The notes: generated by a model not told the origin, from the letters alone. A stretch of DNA of 32,745 bases from Gammaproteobacteria bacterium (GCA_005799745.1 SYFY01000188.1:1-32745); one strand, 5' to 3'. Shown: positions 1-8,391, counted from the stretch's first letter. Numbers and translations are program-made.

Positions 1-127
1 CAAAGTCACCACCCCGTTCGAGGCCACCGACTGACAAGCCGAGTTCACGAAGTCGCATCGCCATGATGAGCCCGCCAAAGCCGGCACCGACTACCACTGC
101 ATCAGAGCGTGTCTGGCTGATTGTCAC
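1..127 (-). CDS. Baeyer-Villiger-type flavin monooxygenase, N-terminal part (cut by window edge)
   Basis: Only the first 42 codons are inside the window; the gene continues beyond base 1. The reverse strand starts at GTG (125-127) and reads a Rossmann FAD-binding strand with the motif GAGFGG near residues 15-20, followed by ERGGDF about 20 residues later. In class B flavin monooxygenases and type I Baeyer-Villiger enzymes this is where the GG-D-x-GGTWYWN segment begins, so a BVMO-like protein is the best call. Its start overlaps the stop of the upstream WS/DGAT gene by 4 bases (GTGA), which indicates translational coupling and membership of the same minus-strand operon. The substrate and the signature FxGxxxHTxxWP motif lie outside the window and cannot be checked. 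Confidence 0.8.
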   Translation of the reverse strand, partial: MTISQTRSDAVVVGAGFGGLIMAMRLRELGLSVGGLERGGDF

Positions 128-1539
128 GCCTGTGCCGTGACTGATTTCATTTCATCAAACGAGGCTTGAATGCATTCCGCATAAAACTCGGGATCGGGAA
201 GGATCTCGCGACAGGACATAAACGACACAGCAATCTCTCCGCAATAGCTGAAAACAATGTGAATCAACGCCATACCATCGTAGACGGGGCGAAGACCTAC
301 CATCTTCACCGCTGCTGCGCCTGCAAAGTACAAGAGTCGCTGAGGACCGGGCACGTTGGTCACCACACAATTCATCATCGGCGTGGTGAAGTCAGACAAG
401 CCCATCTCCGTGTACAGACGCGCAGCCAATGCAGCGAGAGATGAAGGAATGAACTGCGAATAATCCGTCATCGTGCGTGCGCCTATCGCTGCAGTTATCG
501 CCTTGGAGTTCTGCGCTTCCGCGTGCACGTGAGCGAGTCGTTCCATAGGATCGTCAATGTGGGTACCGAGTGCAACCAACATGCCGGAGACTTGGTTTCC
601 AGCCGCGCTACTTTGATCAGTTGATCGCATCGACACCGGCGCCATGGCAATCATCGAATCTCTGGGCAGTTCATCCTTCGCCTTCAAGTAACGCCGCAGC
701 GCGCCACCAATCAACGCGAGGACTGCGTCGTTAATCGTCGCACCTGGAATCGCGTTCTTGATCTTCTTCACCTCATCGATGGCAAACGATTTTCCGTCGT
801 TCACCCGATGCGAAGTGATCTTTCCGTTGAAACGGGTTCGAGGCACTACCGCCGGCGGTTTGAGTTTCTGCGAGGAGAATCCGGCACCGAGTTTCATCAT
901 GCCCGGCATGGAGCGCGCGACAGTTTCAAAGAACCGTGCAGGTTGGGTGATGTTGTTGAAGTGCGTGCGCACGATGAGTTCCATCGCCGTCGGTTCACGT
1001 TCACCTTTCCAGGGTTGCGCAACCGGCTTGTTCGGTGGGTCCGGCTCCATGTCATGCAAATAGCCCAAGATTTCCGCACCGGAGGCACCATCGATGATGG
1101 CGTGGTGGGTTTTGGTCAGGATCGCGAAACTGCCGGGTGGCGTACCTTCAACATTGTCGAGACCTTCAATGACATACATCTCCCAGAGCGGGCGTGTCAG
1201 ATCCAGCGGCCGTGTATGCAATCGTGCGGCCTGAATGCAGAGCTGTCGCCAATCACCGGGTTTGGGCAGTGCGATATGACGCACGTGAAACTCGAGGTCA
1301 AAGTTATCGTCGTCGATCCAATACGGATGATCGAGGTTGAACGGCACATGCACGAGCCGCTGGCGAAACACACGCGAGAGGTACAAACGACTTTCTACAT
1401 GCGCGAGGATATCTTTGAATCGCACGAAGTAACCCGGTGCGCTCTCCGGGTTATAAACGAGGAAGGAGCCGATATGCATCGGCACCTTCGGGGTTTCAAA
1501 GTACAGAAACGATGCAGCCTGACCTGACAACTGCTGCAT
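124..1539 (-). CDS. Wax ester synthase / diacylglycerol acyltransferase (WS/DGAT)
   Basis: A 471-residue protein of the bacterial WS/DGAT family, whose members transfer an acyl group from acyl-CoA to a fatty alcohol or diacylglycerol to make neutral storage lipid at the inner membrane. The catalytic motif HHxxxDG is present as HHAIIDG at residues 145-151. The PLW motif (RPLWE, about 116-120) and the ND motif (TIND, 268-271) are also in place, as is a late NVPGP motif. Length matches the family (about 450-480). An excellent ribosome site (GGAGG) lies 7 bases before the ATG at 1537-1539. It is the fourth gene of a minus-strand run after NUDIX, LLM and enoyl-CoA hydratase, and its stop overlaps the next gene. 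Preference for wax ester or triacylglycerol cannot be told from motifs. Confidence 0.93.
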   Translation of the reverse strand: MQQLSGQAASFLYFETPKVPMHIGSFLVYNPESAPGYFVRFKDILAHVESRLYLSRVFRQRLVHVPFNLDHPYWIDDDNFDLEFHVRHIALPKPGDWRQLCIQAARLHTRPLDLTRPLWEMYVIEGLDNVEGTPPGSFAILTKTHHAIIDGASGAEILGYLHDMEPDPPNKPVAQPWKGEREPTAMELIVRTHFNNITQPARFFETVARSMPGMMKLGAGFSSQKLKPPAVVPRTRFNGKITSHRVNDGKSFAIDEVKKIKNAIPGATINDAVLALIGGALRRYLKAKDELPRDSMIAMAPVSMRSTDQSSAAGNQVSGMLVALGTHIDDPMERLAHVHAEAQNSKAITAAIGARTMTDYSQFIPSSLAALAARLYTEMGLSDFTTPMMNCVVTNVPGPQRLLYFAGAAAVKMVGLRPVYDGMALIHIVFSYCGEIAVSFMSCREILPDPEFYAECIQASFDEMKSVTAQA

Positions 1540-1578
1540 GATGATCCTCCGCGCCGAGCGCTGGTGATTGCTTGCGGT

Positions 1579-2406
1579 TTACTTTTTGGTCGTGCGGTAG
1601 TCGCCGAAATCCTGGTCGCGCTTGGACAACGCCTCCGTAAGTCCTTTACGGAGTTCCTGAAGATGGGCCTGAGTACTCGCGGTAAACGTCGCGAGTGTCT
1701 GCATCTCCGTACCAGCACGAATGCCCGCACGAATCCCCATCGCATCCATCTGCCGATGCACAGCGCGTTTGTTGATTTGTTGAATATCCGTTGGCACTTT
1801 CGCCACACGTTCAGCGATGTTCAGTACGCTCCCTTCAAGGGTCGCGAGCGGGAAAGCGCGATTGGCGAAACCACAATCGACGGCTTCAAGACCCGTCATG
1901 TGATCACCCGTCAGCATCAACTCCATGGAACGACGCAGCCCGACAATCCAAGGATAAAACTGGTTGTCCGGCGGACTGATGGAGCGCACCACGGGGTAGC
2001 CGATCTTCGCGTCTTCGGCGACGTAAACGAGGTCACAAGCCGTCGCGAGTTCAGTGCCACCGGCGAGGCAATAACCATGAACCTGAGCAATCACCGGCTT
2101 GGCCAGATCCCAGATCTTGAAGAAACCATCCACCACGTGACGTGGCCAGTTGCCAAGTCCACCCGCCGAATAAAACGGTTGTTCAGCAGCGACATTGGAC
2201 TTGAGGTCATAACCTGCAGAAAAACACTCACCTGCGCCACGCAGAATCATCACGCGGATCGCGGGATCCTGATCGGCCTTTTCGAGCGCATCAAACATCT
2301 CGCTACGTAACTCATTCGACAACGGATTACGTTTGTCAGGACGGTTCAGCGTGATACGCCGCACTTGCGGCCGTGGTTCATCAACTATGATTTTTTGATA
2401 ACTCAT
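1579..2406 (-). CDS. Enoyl-CoA hydratase/isomerase family protein (crotonase fold)
   Basis: A 275-residue crotonase-fold protein. The oxyanion-hole segments are seen as FSAGYDL (62-68) and GYCLAGGTELATACDL (111-126). The glutamate in the second segment (E119) matches the first catalytic glutamate of enoyl-CoA hydratase. The position of the second one, in the stretch after IGYP (about 136-142), carries valines, so classical hydration of 2-enoyl-CoA is not assured and another crotonase reaction is possible. ATG at 2404-2406 is preceded by a GGAGGGGAG ribosome site. The gene sits 27 bases after the LLM gene and 39 bases before WS/DGAT on the same strand, so it is likely co-transcribed with both. 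Confidence 0.9.
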   Translation of the reverse strand: MSYQKIIVDEPRPQVRRITLNRPDKRNPLSNELRSEMFDALEKADQDPAIRVMILRGAGECFSAGYDLKSNVAAEQPFYSAGGLGNWPRHVVDGFFKIWDLAKPVIAQVHGYCLAGGTELATACDLVYVAEDAKIGYPVVRSISPPDNQFYPWIVGLRRSMELMLTGDHMTGLEAVDCGFANRAFPLATLEGSVLNIAERVAKVPTDIQQINKRAVHRQMDAMGIRAGIRAGTEMQTLATFTASTQAHLQELRKGLTEALSKRDQDFGDYRTTKK

Positions 2407-2433
2407 CGGTTTCTCCCCTCCAGAAAAAGAAAG

Positions 2434-3432
2434 CTAAAAACGGAAGTTCTTTTCAGCGAACGCATCGAAAGTGCGTTGCAGGTCTTCGGGTTTGCCCGCG
2501 AGCGGTGCGATGATCGACGTGTGTACACCACCCGCCGCGTCTTCACGAATACGCTCACGCACTTCATCCGCACTGCCAATGATGCCAATTTCATCGATCA
2601 GGGCATTTGACAAGGCACCCGACGTCTTGTTGCGGTCTTTGGCGGCCCAGCCTTCTCGAATCGTCGCGGCAGCTTCTTCGTGACCGGCCCACGCAAGGAA
2701 ATTGTTGTACACCGGTGTTGCGTAGTACGGCGCAAACGCAGCACGGAACAGGTTGCGCCCATATTCCTTGTCGTCGGTCACGAGCACCATGGCGCGGTTG
2801 ACGACCTCAACGTTCTTCCAGTCTTTGCCGGCCTTCGCCGCACCGATCTTGACGTGTTCGATCATCTTTGGCAGCGCGCTCTTCGGCCACAGATTGAAGA
2901 TCACCCCGTCACCGACTTCGGCCGCCATCTCGATCATGTTGGGGCGCAGGCAACCTACGTAGATCGGCGGCGGGTTTTCGGATGGTGCCTGGCGATAACC
3001 ATTGCTCGTCAGGGTCTCGCCGTTGAACGCGGTTTTTTCACCGGTAATCATGATGCGAACCAGCTGCGCGGTTTCTTTCACGCGTGTCAGCGGCTTGTCG
3101 AGGGGAATGCCGTTCCATTGACCCATGATGGTCTGGCTCGAAGAGCCCAGGCCCATGATGAATCGGCCTGGAAGCAACTGGGCGATGACGTTGGCGGAAG
3201 CAGCCAACACCGAAGGTGAGCGGGTGTAGACCGGTGTGACCGCCACACCGATACGCAGCTTCGTCGTTCTGTGAGCGAGCGCGGCGATCTGGGTCAACGT
3301 ATCGGGTGCGCCGGAGTCAGAGAACCACGCATCCGGAATGCCGTTGTCTTCCGCCCACTTGAGGCGTGCAGCCGTGTGTTCGAGTTTGGGTCCGGCCGGA
3401 ACGGTTACCGCGACCCGCTTGGTCAAGGCCAT
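2434..3432 (-). CDS. LLM-class flavin/F420-dependent oxidoreductase (copy 1)
   Basis: A 332-residue single-domain TIM-barrel protein of the bacterial luciferase-like superfamily. Diagnostic stretches are RIGVAVTPVYTRSP, the segment LLPGRFIMGLGSSS, and the later PPIYVGCLRPNMIEMAAEVGDGV. Members use F420H2 or reduced FMN to reduce or oxygenate substrates; the sequence alone does not decide which cofactor. An AGGAG ribosome site precedes the ATG at 3430-3432. The gene lies between NUDIX and enoyl-CoA hydratase, which places it in a lipid-related operon. It differs clearly from the three other LLM proteins of the window (for example in the sequence after the GLG motif), so these are not recent duplicates. 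Confidence 0.9.
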   Translation of the reverse strand: MALTKRVAVTVPAGPKLEHTAARLKWAEDNGIPDAWFSDSGAPDTLTQIAALAHRTTKLRIGVAVTPVYTRSPSVLAASANVIAQLLPGRFIMGLGSSSQTIMGQWNGIPLDKPLTRVKETAQLVRIMITGEKTAFNGETLTSNGYRQAPSENPPPIYVGCLRPNMIEMAAEVGDGVIFNLWPKSALPKMIEHVKIGAAKAGKDWKNVEVVNRAMVLVTDDKEYGRNLFRAAFAPYYATPVYNNFLAWAGHEEAAATIREGWAAKDRNKTSGALSNALIDEIGIIGSADEVRERIREDAAGGVHTSIIAPLAGKPEDLQRTFDAFAEKNFRF

Positions 3433-3496
3433 CTGTGATCTCCTGAAAATGGATGCGACCGAGTCATTCCCCGGCGCTGGATTGGATGTGTGTCCC

Positions 3497-3510
3497 CGAG
3501 GCTAGCCTCG
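3497..3510. promoter_or_regulatory. Perfect 14-bp palindrome upstream of LLM copy 1
   Basis: CGAGGCTAGCCTCG is self-complementary over all 14 bases. It sits in the 131-base gap between the NUDIX stop and the LLM start, 64 bases before the LLM start codon. It could be an operator half of a pair with the palindrome at 3532-3547, or a short hairpin. No regulator gene is adjacent. Confidence 0.35.
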
Positions 3511-3531
3511 CAGATAGGCGCGGGCAGAATC

Positions 3532-3547
3532 AACAGCCATGGCTGTT
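3532..3547. promoter_or_regulatory. Perfect 16-bp palindrome upstream of LLM copy 1
   Basis: AACAGCCATGGCTGTT is self-complementary with no spacer, which suits a dimeric DNA-binding protein better than an RNA hairpin. Its centre is 36 bases from the centre of the neighbouring palindrome, between three and four helical turns. It lies 17 bases past the NUDIX stop on the minus strand. Confidence 0.35.
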
Positions 3548-3563
3548 ACTGGGTAACGACCAA

Positions 3564-4052
3564 TCAAATGCGGCTGAACCGCCAACTGACCATGCGCCCG
3601 TCCCGATACGGCATGACGCCATGAAACTGTCTTGGATCCCCATCAAAGACCAGCGGCAGGAAATGCCGATCCCCTTCCCACATCGGCAAATCCATGAGCC
3701 CGTCGAGTGAAGCCCACTTCAAGTCACCTTCGTCGTTGGCGGAAGGAGGCGTGCCGTCGAAGGCCGTAATCAGGAAGATGAATCCGAGCCAATCCTCTCC
3801 GTTCGGTCCAAATCCCGGCCAACTGATGGTTCCTCGCAACGCCATCGCCGTGACCTCAATGCCGGCCTCTTCCCGGATCTCGCGAATCATCCCTTCGGCC
3901 ACATCTTCATCGTTCTCGAGTTTGCCGCCGAGCCCGTTGTACTTGCCGAGATGTTGATCGTCCTTGCGCGCGATGCGATGGACCATGAGCACCTGCGTGC
4001 CGTCCGGCGACAGTACAAACCCGAGCGTTCCGGTGATTGGCGTGTAGGGCAC
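3564..4052 (-). CDS. NUDIX hydrolase, MutT/MTH1-like
   Basis: A 162-residue protein with a complete NUDIX box: G-x5-E-x7-REIREEAGI, starting at the second G of GLGGKLE. This motif binds divalent metal and hydrolyses nucleoside diphosphates linked to another group. The KYNGLGGKLE context resembles the 8-oxo-dGTP sanitising branch (MutT, MTH1), so removal of oxidised nucleotides is the likeliest role, but other NUDIX substrates are possible. The start is GTG at 4050-4052, supported by GGGAGG a few bases upstream. It is the first gene of the minus-strand run toward base 1 and is divergent from the kinase-fold gene at 4183. Confidence 0.9.
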   Translation of the reverse strand: MPYTPITGTLGFVLSPDGTQVLMVHRIARKDDQHLGKYNGLGGKLENDEDVAEGMIREIREEAGIEVTAMALRGTISWPGFGPNGEDWLGFIFLITAFDGTPPSANDEGDLKWASLDGLMDLPMWEGDRHFLPLVFDGDPRQFHGVMPYRDGRMVSWRFSRI

Positions 4053-4182
4053 AGGGCCTCCCGTGAGGGGCAGAATTATCGGCGCACGGAGCTTTGGCCG
4101 GAACCGATGACGCCTTTGTTATCATCCGATCGTCACTTTACCCGCGCCGGTTCCACTACCGGTGCCTCAATCGGAACTGATC

Positions 4183-5232
4183 ATGAGCGATGTCCAAATC
4201 ACCGCGGTGCGCGATGCACACCGTTTCGACGAAAAGGCCCTCGAAAAATACCTCGCGGCCAACATTTCCGACTTCGCTGGACCACTGACCGTTCGCCAGT
4301 TCGAAGGCGGTCAGTCGAACCCGACTTACCAACTCATCACACCGGGCCGAACCTATGTGCTGCGCAAACAACCCCCGGGTGAACTGCTGCCTTCTGCACA
4401 TCAGGTGGATCGCGAATACCGCGTCATGGCTGCCCTCGCTTCAACACCGGTGCCAGTGCCAAAGATGTACTGCCTCTGCGAAGACCCGGCGGTTATCGGT
4501 ACCAAGTTCTATATCATGGAGATGGTGCAAGGCCGCATCTTCACCGAAACAAGACTGCCCACGCTCACACCCGCAGAGCGTCGCGCCATCTATCTCGATC
4601 TCGCGCGTGTGCTCGCGGAGTTGCACAAGGTCAATCCCGAAGCTGTGGGTCTCGGGTCCTTCGGTCGCCCCGGAAACTACTACGAACGCCAGATCGGGCG
4701 TTGGTCGAAGCAATACGTCGCGTCGCAGACCGAGAATCTCGAAGCCATGAACGTGCTCATGGACTGGCTACCAAAGAACATCCCCGAAGCCGGACCGATT
4801 GTCGTGGTTCATGGTGACTATCGTCTCGGCAATACGCTGATCCATCCCACAGAGCCGCGCATCGTTGCCGTACTCGATTGGGAGCTCTCAACGCTGGGTG
4901 ACGGACTCGCAGACGTCGGCTATCTGTGCCAGGACTGGCACGGTGATTCCTACAATGATGCAGGTCTCGCCGGTGCAGATCTGAAGGCCCTTGGCATTCC
5001 TACGGAAGAGGAGTTCATCGCGCACTACTGCAAACACGCCAACCGCGCGGCAATTGAGAACTGGAGCTTCTACCTCATCTACAACATGTTCAGATCGGCC
5101 GCGATCATCCAGGGCGTGTACAAGCGAGGGCTCGATGGCAACGCGAGTTCGGAGAAGGCGCTGGAGTACAAGGATGCGGCCAAGCTGAAATCGGCGCAGG
5201 CGGCGGCGTTGTTGGCGCGGATTCGAACCTAG
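4183..5232 (+). CDS. Phosphotransferase family protein, ACAD10/ACAD11 N-terminal-domain type
   Basis: A 349-residue aminoglycoside-phosphotransferase-fold protein. It shows the nucleotide-binding lysine region YVLRKQPPG (about 58-66), the catalytic loop HGDYRLGN (210-217) and the metal-binding LDWE (231-234). This subgroup matches the kinase domain of eukaryotic ACAD10/ACAD11 and the bacterial 4-hydroxyacyl-CoA kinase LvaA, which phosphorylate a hydroxyacyl-CoA so that a partner acyl-CoA dehydrogenase can remove the group. The dehydrogenase at 8953-10152 could be that partner. I chose ATG 4183 over GTG 4162 because the N-terminus then begins at the usual distance from the kinase fold; the ribosome site (GGAA) is weak for either. 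It ends in TAG. Confidence 0.85.
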   Translation: MSDVQITAVRDAHRFDEKALEKYLAANISDFAGPLTVRQFEGGQSNPTYQLITPGRTYVLRKQPPGELLPSAHQVDREYRVMAALASTPVPVPKMYCLCEDPAVIGTKFYIMEMVQGRIFTETRLPTLTPAERRAIYLDLARVLAELHKVNPEAVGLGSFGRPGNYYERQIGRWSKQYVASQTENLEAMNVLMDWLPKNIPEAGPIVVVHGDYRLGNTLIHPTEPRIVAVLDWELSTLGDGLADVGYLCQDWHGDSYNDAGLAGADLKALGIPTEEEFIAHYCKHANRAAIENWSFYLIYNMFRSAAIIQGVYKRGLDGNASSEKALEYKDAAKLKSAQAAALLARIRT

Positions 5233-5328
5233 AGAACCCGTTCCGCCGATCGTCGAAAGTGTGAAGCTCGTTCGAACCGGGACAAAGATGGGCTTCGTTC
5301 CAGTTGCCCCGGAAGACACCGCAAGCTA

Positions 5329-5364
5329 GCATCATCGCATCACCTCATCATGAGTCGATGATGC
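5329..5364. promoter_or_regulatory. Inverted repeats overlapping the antitoxin start (candidate autoregulatory operator)
   Basis: GCATCATCG at 5329-5337 is the exact reverse complement of CGATGATGC at 5356-5364. A nested pair CATCAT (5346-5351) and ATGATG (5358-5363) shares the right arm, which covers the antitoxin start codon. RHH antitoxins with their toxins commonly repress their own promoter at palindromes near the start, so this is a reasonable operator candidate, inferred from position only. Confidence 0.4.
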
Positions 5365-5609
5365 GAACAACGCTCGATATAGACGATGACATTCTCAGCG
5401 TCGCCAAAGAAATCGCGAGAAAAGAGCGCAAATCGGCGGGTGCAGTGCTCTCCGAGCTGGCCAGACGAGCGCTCACCCAGGTCACGCCCGGTATTTCCTC
5501 GCAGGTACGGGAACCCGAATCGTTCTACGGATTTCATCCGCTGCCTGCTGGGAACCGAGTCGTGACGAATGAAATCATCGACCAGCTTCGAGATCAGGAA
5601 GGGATCTGA
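5361..5609 (+). CDS. VapB-type antitoxin (ribbon-helix-helix)
   Basis: An 82-residue protein starting MRTTLDIDDDIL, a typical RHH strand, followed by a helix pair rich in Lys and Arg (KEIARKERKSAG, LSELARRAL). The C-terminal half (FHPLPAGN, ITDQLRD-like end) is the expected toxin-binding tail. ATG 5361 is preferred over ATG 5358 because the RHH strand normally starts within the first residues. Its stop (TGA 5607-5609) overlaps the toxin ATG at 5609, so the two are coupled. It should neutralise the PIN toxin and, by analogy, repress the operon. Confidence 0.85.
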   Translation: MRTTLDIDDDILSVAKEIARKERKSAGAVLSELARRALTQVTPGISSQVREPESFYGFHPLPAGNRVVTNEIIDQLRDQEGI

Positions 5610-6040
5610 TGCGGGCACTCCTGGATGTGAACGTGCTGATCGGATTGCTCGACTCGTCGCACATCCACCACGCTCGAGCACGCGCATGGCTCGAAGCAGA
5701 AATTGACCGAGGTTGGGCCTCGTGCCCTTTGACGCAAAACGGATGCGTGCGAGTTCTTTCGCAGCCCAACTATCCGGGCGGCGCGAACCCACCAGCGCAC
5801 GTTGCATCGCGATTGCGACAGGCCATCTCAACACCTTGGCACGAGTCGTGGTTTGACGACATCAGTCTGCTGGATTCCGACCGCTTCGATTGGCGTCACA
5901 TCTTGGGATCAAGGCAACTGACCGATGCCTATCTCCTGGCCCTCGCTGTTCACCACAACGGTCGTCTCGTGACGTTCGACCGTTCACTTTCATTGTCGGC
6001 GGTGAAAGGCGCCGACGAATGGAACCTGGTGACGATCTGA
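5609..6040 (+). CDS. VapC-type PIN-domain ribonuclease toxin
   Basis: A 143-residue PIN-domain protein of the TA-system VapC group common in mycobacteria and proteobacteria, expected to cleave RNA with Mg2+ or Mn2+. Acidic residues are seen at D6 (LLDVNVL), D106 (LTDAYLLALA) and D124 (LVTFD). The position that is often glutamate in CPLTENG reads Q43 (CPLTQNG); glutamine also occurs there in the family, so activity is plausible but not certain. It follows the antitoxin with a one-base overlap (TGATG). The pair lies between the ACAD10/11-type kinase gene and a decayed region, a usual place for such a mobile cassette. Confidence 0.88.
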   Translation: MRALLDVNVLIGLLDSSHIHHARARAWLEAEIDRGWASCPLTQNGCVRVLSQPNYPGGANPPAHVASRLRQAISTPWHESWFDDISLLDSDRFDWRHILGSRQLTDAYLLALAVHHNGRLVTFDRSLSLSAVKGADEWNLVTI

Positions 6041-6047
6041 TCGACAT

Positions 6048-7230
6048 TCAGCCACCCGGTTCAGCATCTAGAGGTTCAACTGGCATCGGCCGTGGCGTCG
6101 TCAGTGCGACGTCATCCAGCAGCACCACACCAGCCTCACCCCGATCAAAACGAAACTCGATGGATGCCAGCTCCGACAGATCGAGTGGTGATAACTGCGA
6201 CGCGTCAATCCGGTAACGCGTGAACAGCGGCTCGGCGGTATCGGTCTCATCGAGCCACGGATGTTTACGCGTGTGGGCGTGTACAGGCGGTGGCAGCAAA
6301 CCGAGATCACCCAGCAAGATCGACACCGACTGATTACTTCGATCTGTGATGACGATGGATACATCCAAAGACTCAGGTGTTGTCCACCCGGCCTCTTCGT
6401 CGTCCAAGGGACTGTCCTCGCTCATCGCGAGCGAAAACGACAAGGCCGTAAACGCAGCGGGTGATGTATCAAAACTCACCCGCCAAAACGGCGCATCAGC
6501 ACCTTCCTTTCGTACCCACCCTATGCGAACTGCGGCTGAATCCAGAGGCTCCCATTTGAGCCGCACCTCAGCTTCGCTCCATCGCGAGAGCCCTCCGCCC
6601 TGGATTTTGGCGGCAGGTAACGTTCCCGTTTGAAGATCGGCATCTTCTTCAAAGTCCGCGATCACGAGTTCTCCACCGGCCCGATAGTCTGTGATGAGCT
6701 CAACCGGTTGTGGGATCCACGGTGCGGTGCGCGGAACATCAGCGAACACCTGTTGATACTGATCGCGCCCGAAGAGTGTTGTTAGTAAGAAGGCAGTAAA
6801 AATCGGTCGCGCCATATCACGCTGCAACTCATCGTCCATGATCGGTTCGAGGTTGAGGAAGAGTCGGCCCGGCATGCCGTAATCTGCCCTTCCCCAACTG
6901 GTGTTGAACTGCCCGTGGTTAGCGCCGAGCACATAAACACTGCTCTTGAAACAACTCACACACTCGGGAAAGGTGGTACGCGCAAACTGCGACGTCCCCA
7001 TGAAGGACTGCACGTCACCATCGAGGCTGCCATGAATCGTGAGGTAACTCACGTCCTCGAGTTCGGTACCACTGGCCCGTGGGTGGTATTGACCGTCCAC
7101 AGGCGCAATCGCAATCACACCTTGAATGCCGAAACCATAATCAAACGTCTGACGTCCATCATCCGGAAACGCGGGCAAACGATTGAAGAGTGCGGCTTCC
7201 GCGACGGCTCCCCCCGCGTGAGTGGCCGAC
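6048..7230 (-). pseudogene. C-terminal piece of a broken membrane-anchored alpha/beta hydrolase
   Basis: This is the distal part of one gene that runs on the minus strand from about 8301 to 6048. Just after the in-frame TAA at 7231-7233 the original frame still encodes VGHSRGG (7230-7210), the nucleophile elbow with its serine. A run of six G (7210-7215) then shifts the frame; with five G the reading would continue as AVAEAALFNRLPAFPDDG. The remainder encodes the rest of the hydrolase fold (HGSLDGDVQ, GANHGQFNTSWG with a likely catalytic His) and a C-terminal beta-rich region (about the last 200 residues) that resembles a carbohydrate-binding-type jelly roll. It stops 8 bases from the VapC gene, which is convergent. 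Sequencing error cannot be excluded for the homopolymer. Confidence 0.75.
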
Positions 7231-7974
7231 TTACACCACACGTTCAAAGTCGAGTTTTCCTGAAAAGGGATTGTCCTGCGAACTAGTCCATTCACGTAGC
7301 TGCTTCAGGTGTTCGAGTAGCAACCACCCTCTCGCATCGTTCTCGGCCTCAAGACCACCATCCAACCTGCCGAGTAGATCGCTATAGCCGCTGTTGAGAA
7401 AGTTCTCATCCACCGACACAGAGACGATGCCATGTGAGGCAAAGTGCTCACCAAGCCATGCATATCCGGTGTCGGAAAAATCTTCCATATCGTGATTGCC
7501 ATGCACGATAAGGACAATCGGAAACGGACCCACACCTTCCGGCATCCAAACGCGGCCGTTAAGGGGCAGAGCCTTCGCATCAAAACCCCAGTAACGCGTG
7601 CGCGCCCAACCAGCCGCGCCGTTCCAACCGTCAATCAAACGTGAACCATCCACCGATCGTGACCGGAGAGTCGTACCCGATCCGAATTCTTGCCGGTGTC
7701 GGTCTGTGCCCGAACCATAGGATAGAGCCTTGAAGGTATGTGTCCCAGGCAGCCCAGGGTTCGCGAGTGTCCATTCCTTCGCCACAATTATTGGGCGCTC
7801 AGATCCGGCGTCGTTCCAGCCTGGCAGCATGAGCAAGACGATGAGACCTAACGATGCCACTCCACCAACGATCACGCTGAGTGTTGGGAGCCAGGCAAAT
7901 CCCTTGTTTCGAAGCAGCGCATAACCGCCGCCTATAAGACTCAGTGCGATGAGTACGGTGAGAACAAACGCCGC
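7231..7974 (-). pseudogene. Middle piece of the broken alpha/beta hydrolase (N-terminal hydrolase core)
   Basis: This open stretch lies between an in-frame TAG (7975-7977) and an in-frame TAA (7231-7233). It begins with two further membrane helices (AFVLTVLIALSLIGGG; LSVIVGGVASLGLIVLLML) and passes into the hydrolase core. WMPEGVGPFPIVLIVHGNHD is the strand and oxyanion-hole region, and SVDENFLNSGYSDLLG and RGWLLLEHLKQL follow. The piece ends at DFERVV, one codon before the GHSRGG elbow. Frame and content are continuous with the pieces on both sides, so this was one gene. An internal ATG at 7873-7875 could start a shorter product, which would lack the nucleophile. Confidence 0.75.
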
Positions 7975-8301
7975 CTACCCTTGAGGCGCAATATCGCCTG
8001 CGCCCACCAGGAGCAAGAGGATCGCTGTTACCAACAGCACGCCCCACCAAAAGGACGCGGTTCGTGTATGAATGATTCGAACCAGGAGCAAAGCGCCGAG
8101 CGCGGCAGCTAGACCGATCAGCATCAAAGCGCCGACACCCAACATGCGTTCGACAGTGAAGATCGGCCAAACCGTAGCGACAAAAACAAACAACAAGAGC
8201 AACCAGCCCGCACTGACGAGCGTTCGCCCCGCACCTTCAAAACCGGATGGATCGATGCGGAGCCAGGACCGGATGGTTTGAAGGCGCTGTTTCATCGTCA
8301 T
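7975..8301 (-). pseudogene. N-terminal membrane piece of the broken alpha/beta hydrolase
   Basis: It begins at ATG 8299-8301 (MTMKQRLQTIRSW) with GAGGTGAC just upstream; an ATG two codons later is equally likely. Three hydrophobic segments follow: SAGWLLLLFVFVATVW, MLGVGALMLIGLAAALGALL and FWWGVLLVTAILLLLVG. The frame then hits TAG (7975-7977) directly after APQG, and past it two more hydrophobic segments continue in the same frame. The intact protein would have had about five membrane helices and a hydrolase domain, a layout known for chlorophyllase-like or dienelactone-like hydrolases of unknown substrate. As it stands, only a short membrane peptide would be made unless the stop is read through. 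Confidence 0.7.
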
Positions 8302-8391
8302 CGTCACCTCACATTCCAGCATCGAACTCTAAAGATGGGCCGACCTTGTATCGAGAATCACGCGCTTCGATTTAACTCCGCTCGGAGCGCA

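Noticed and set aside
808-1527. Long open frame on the plus strand, antisense to WS/DGAT
   Set aside because: WS/DGAT motifs are complete on the minus strand; the antisense product is rich in Arg and His and shows no family pattern.
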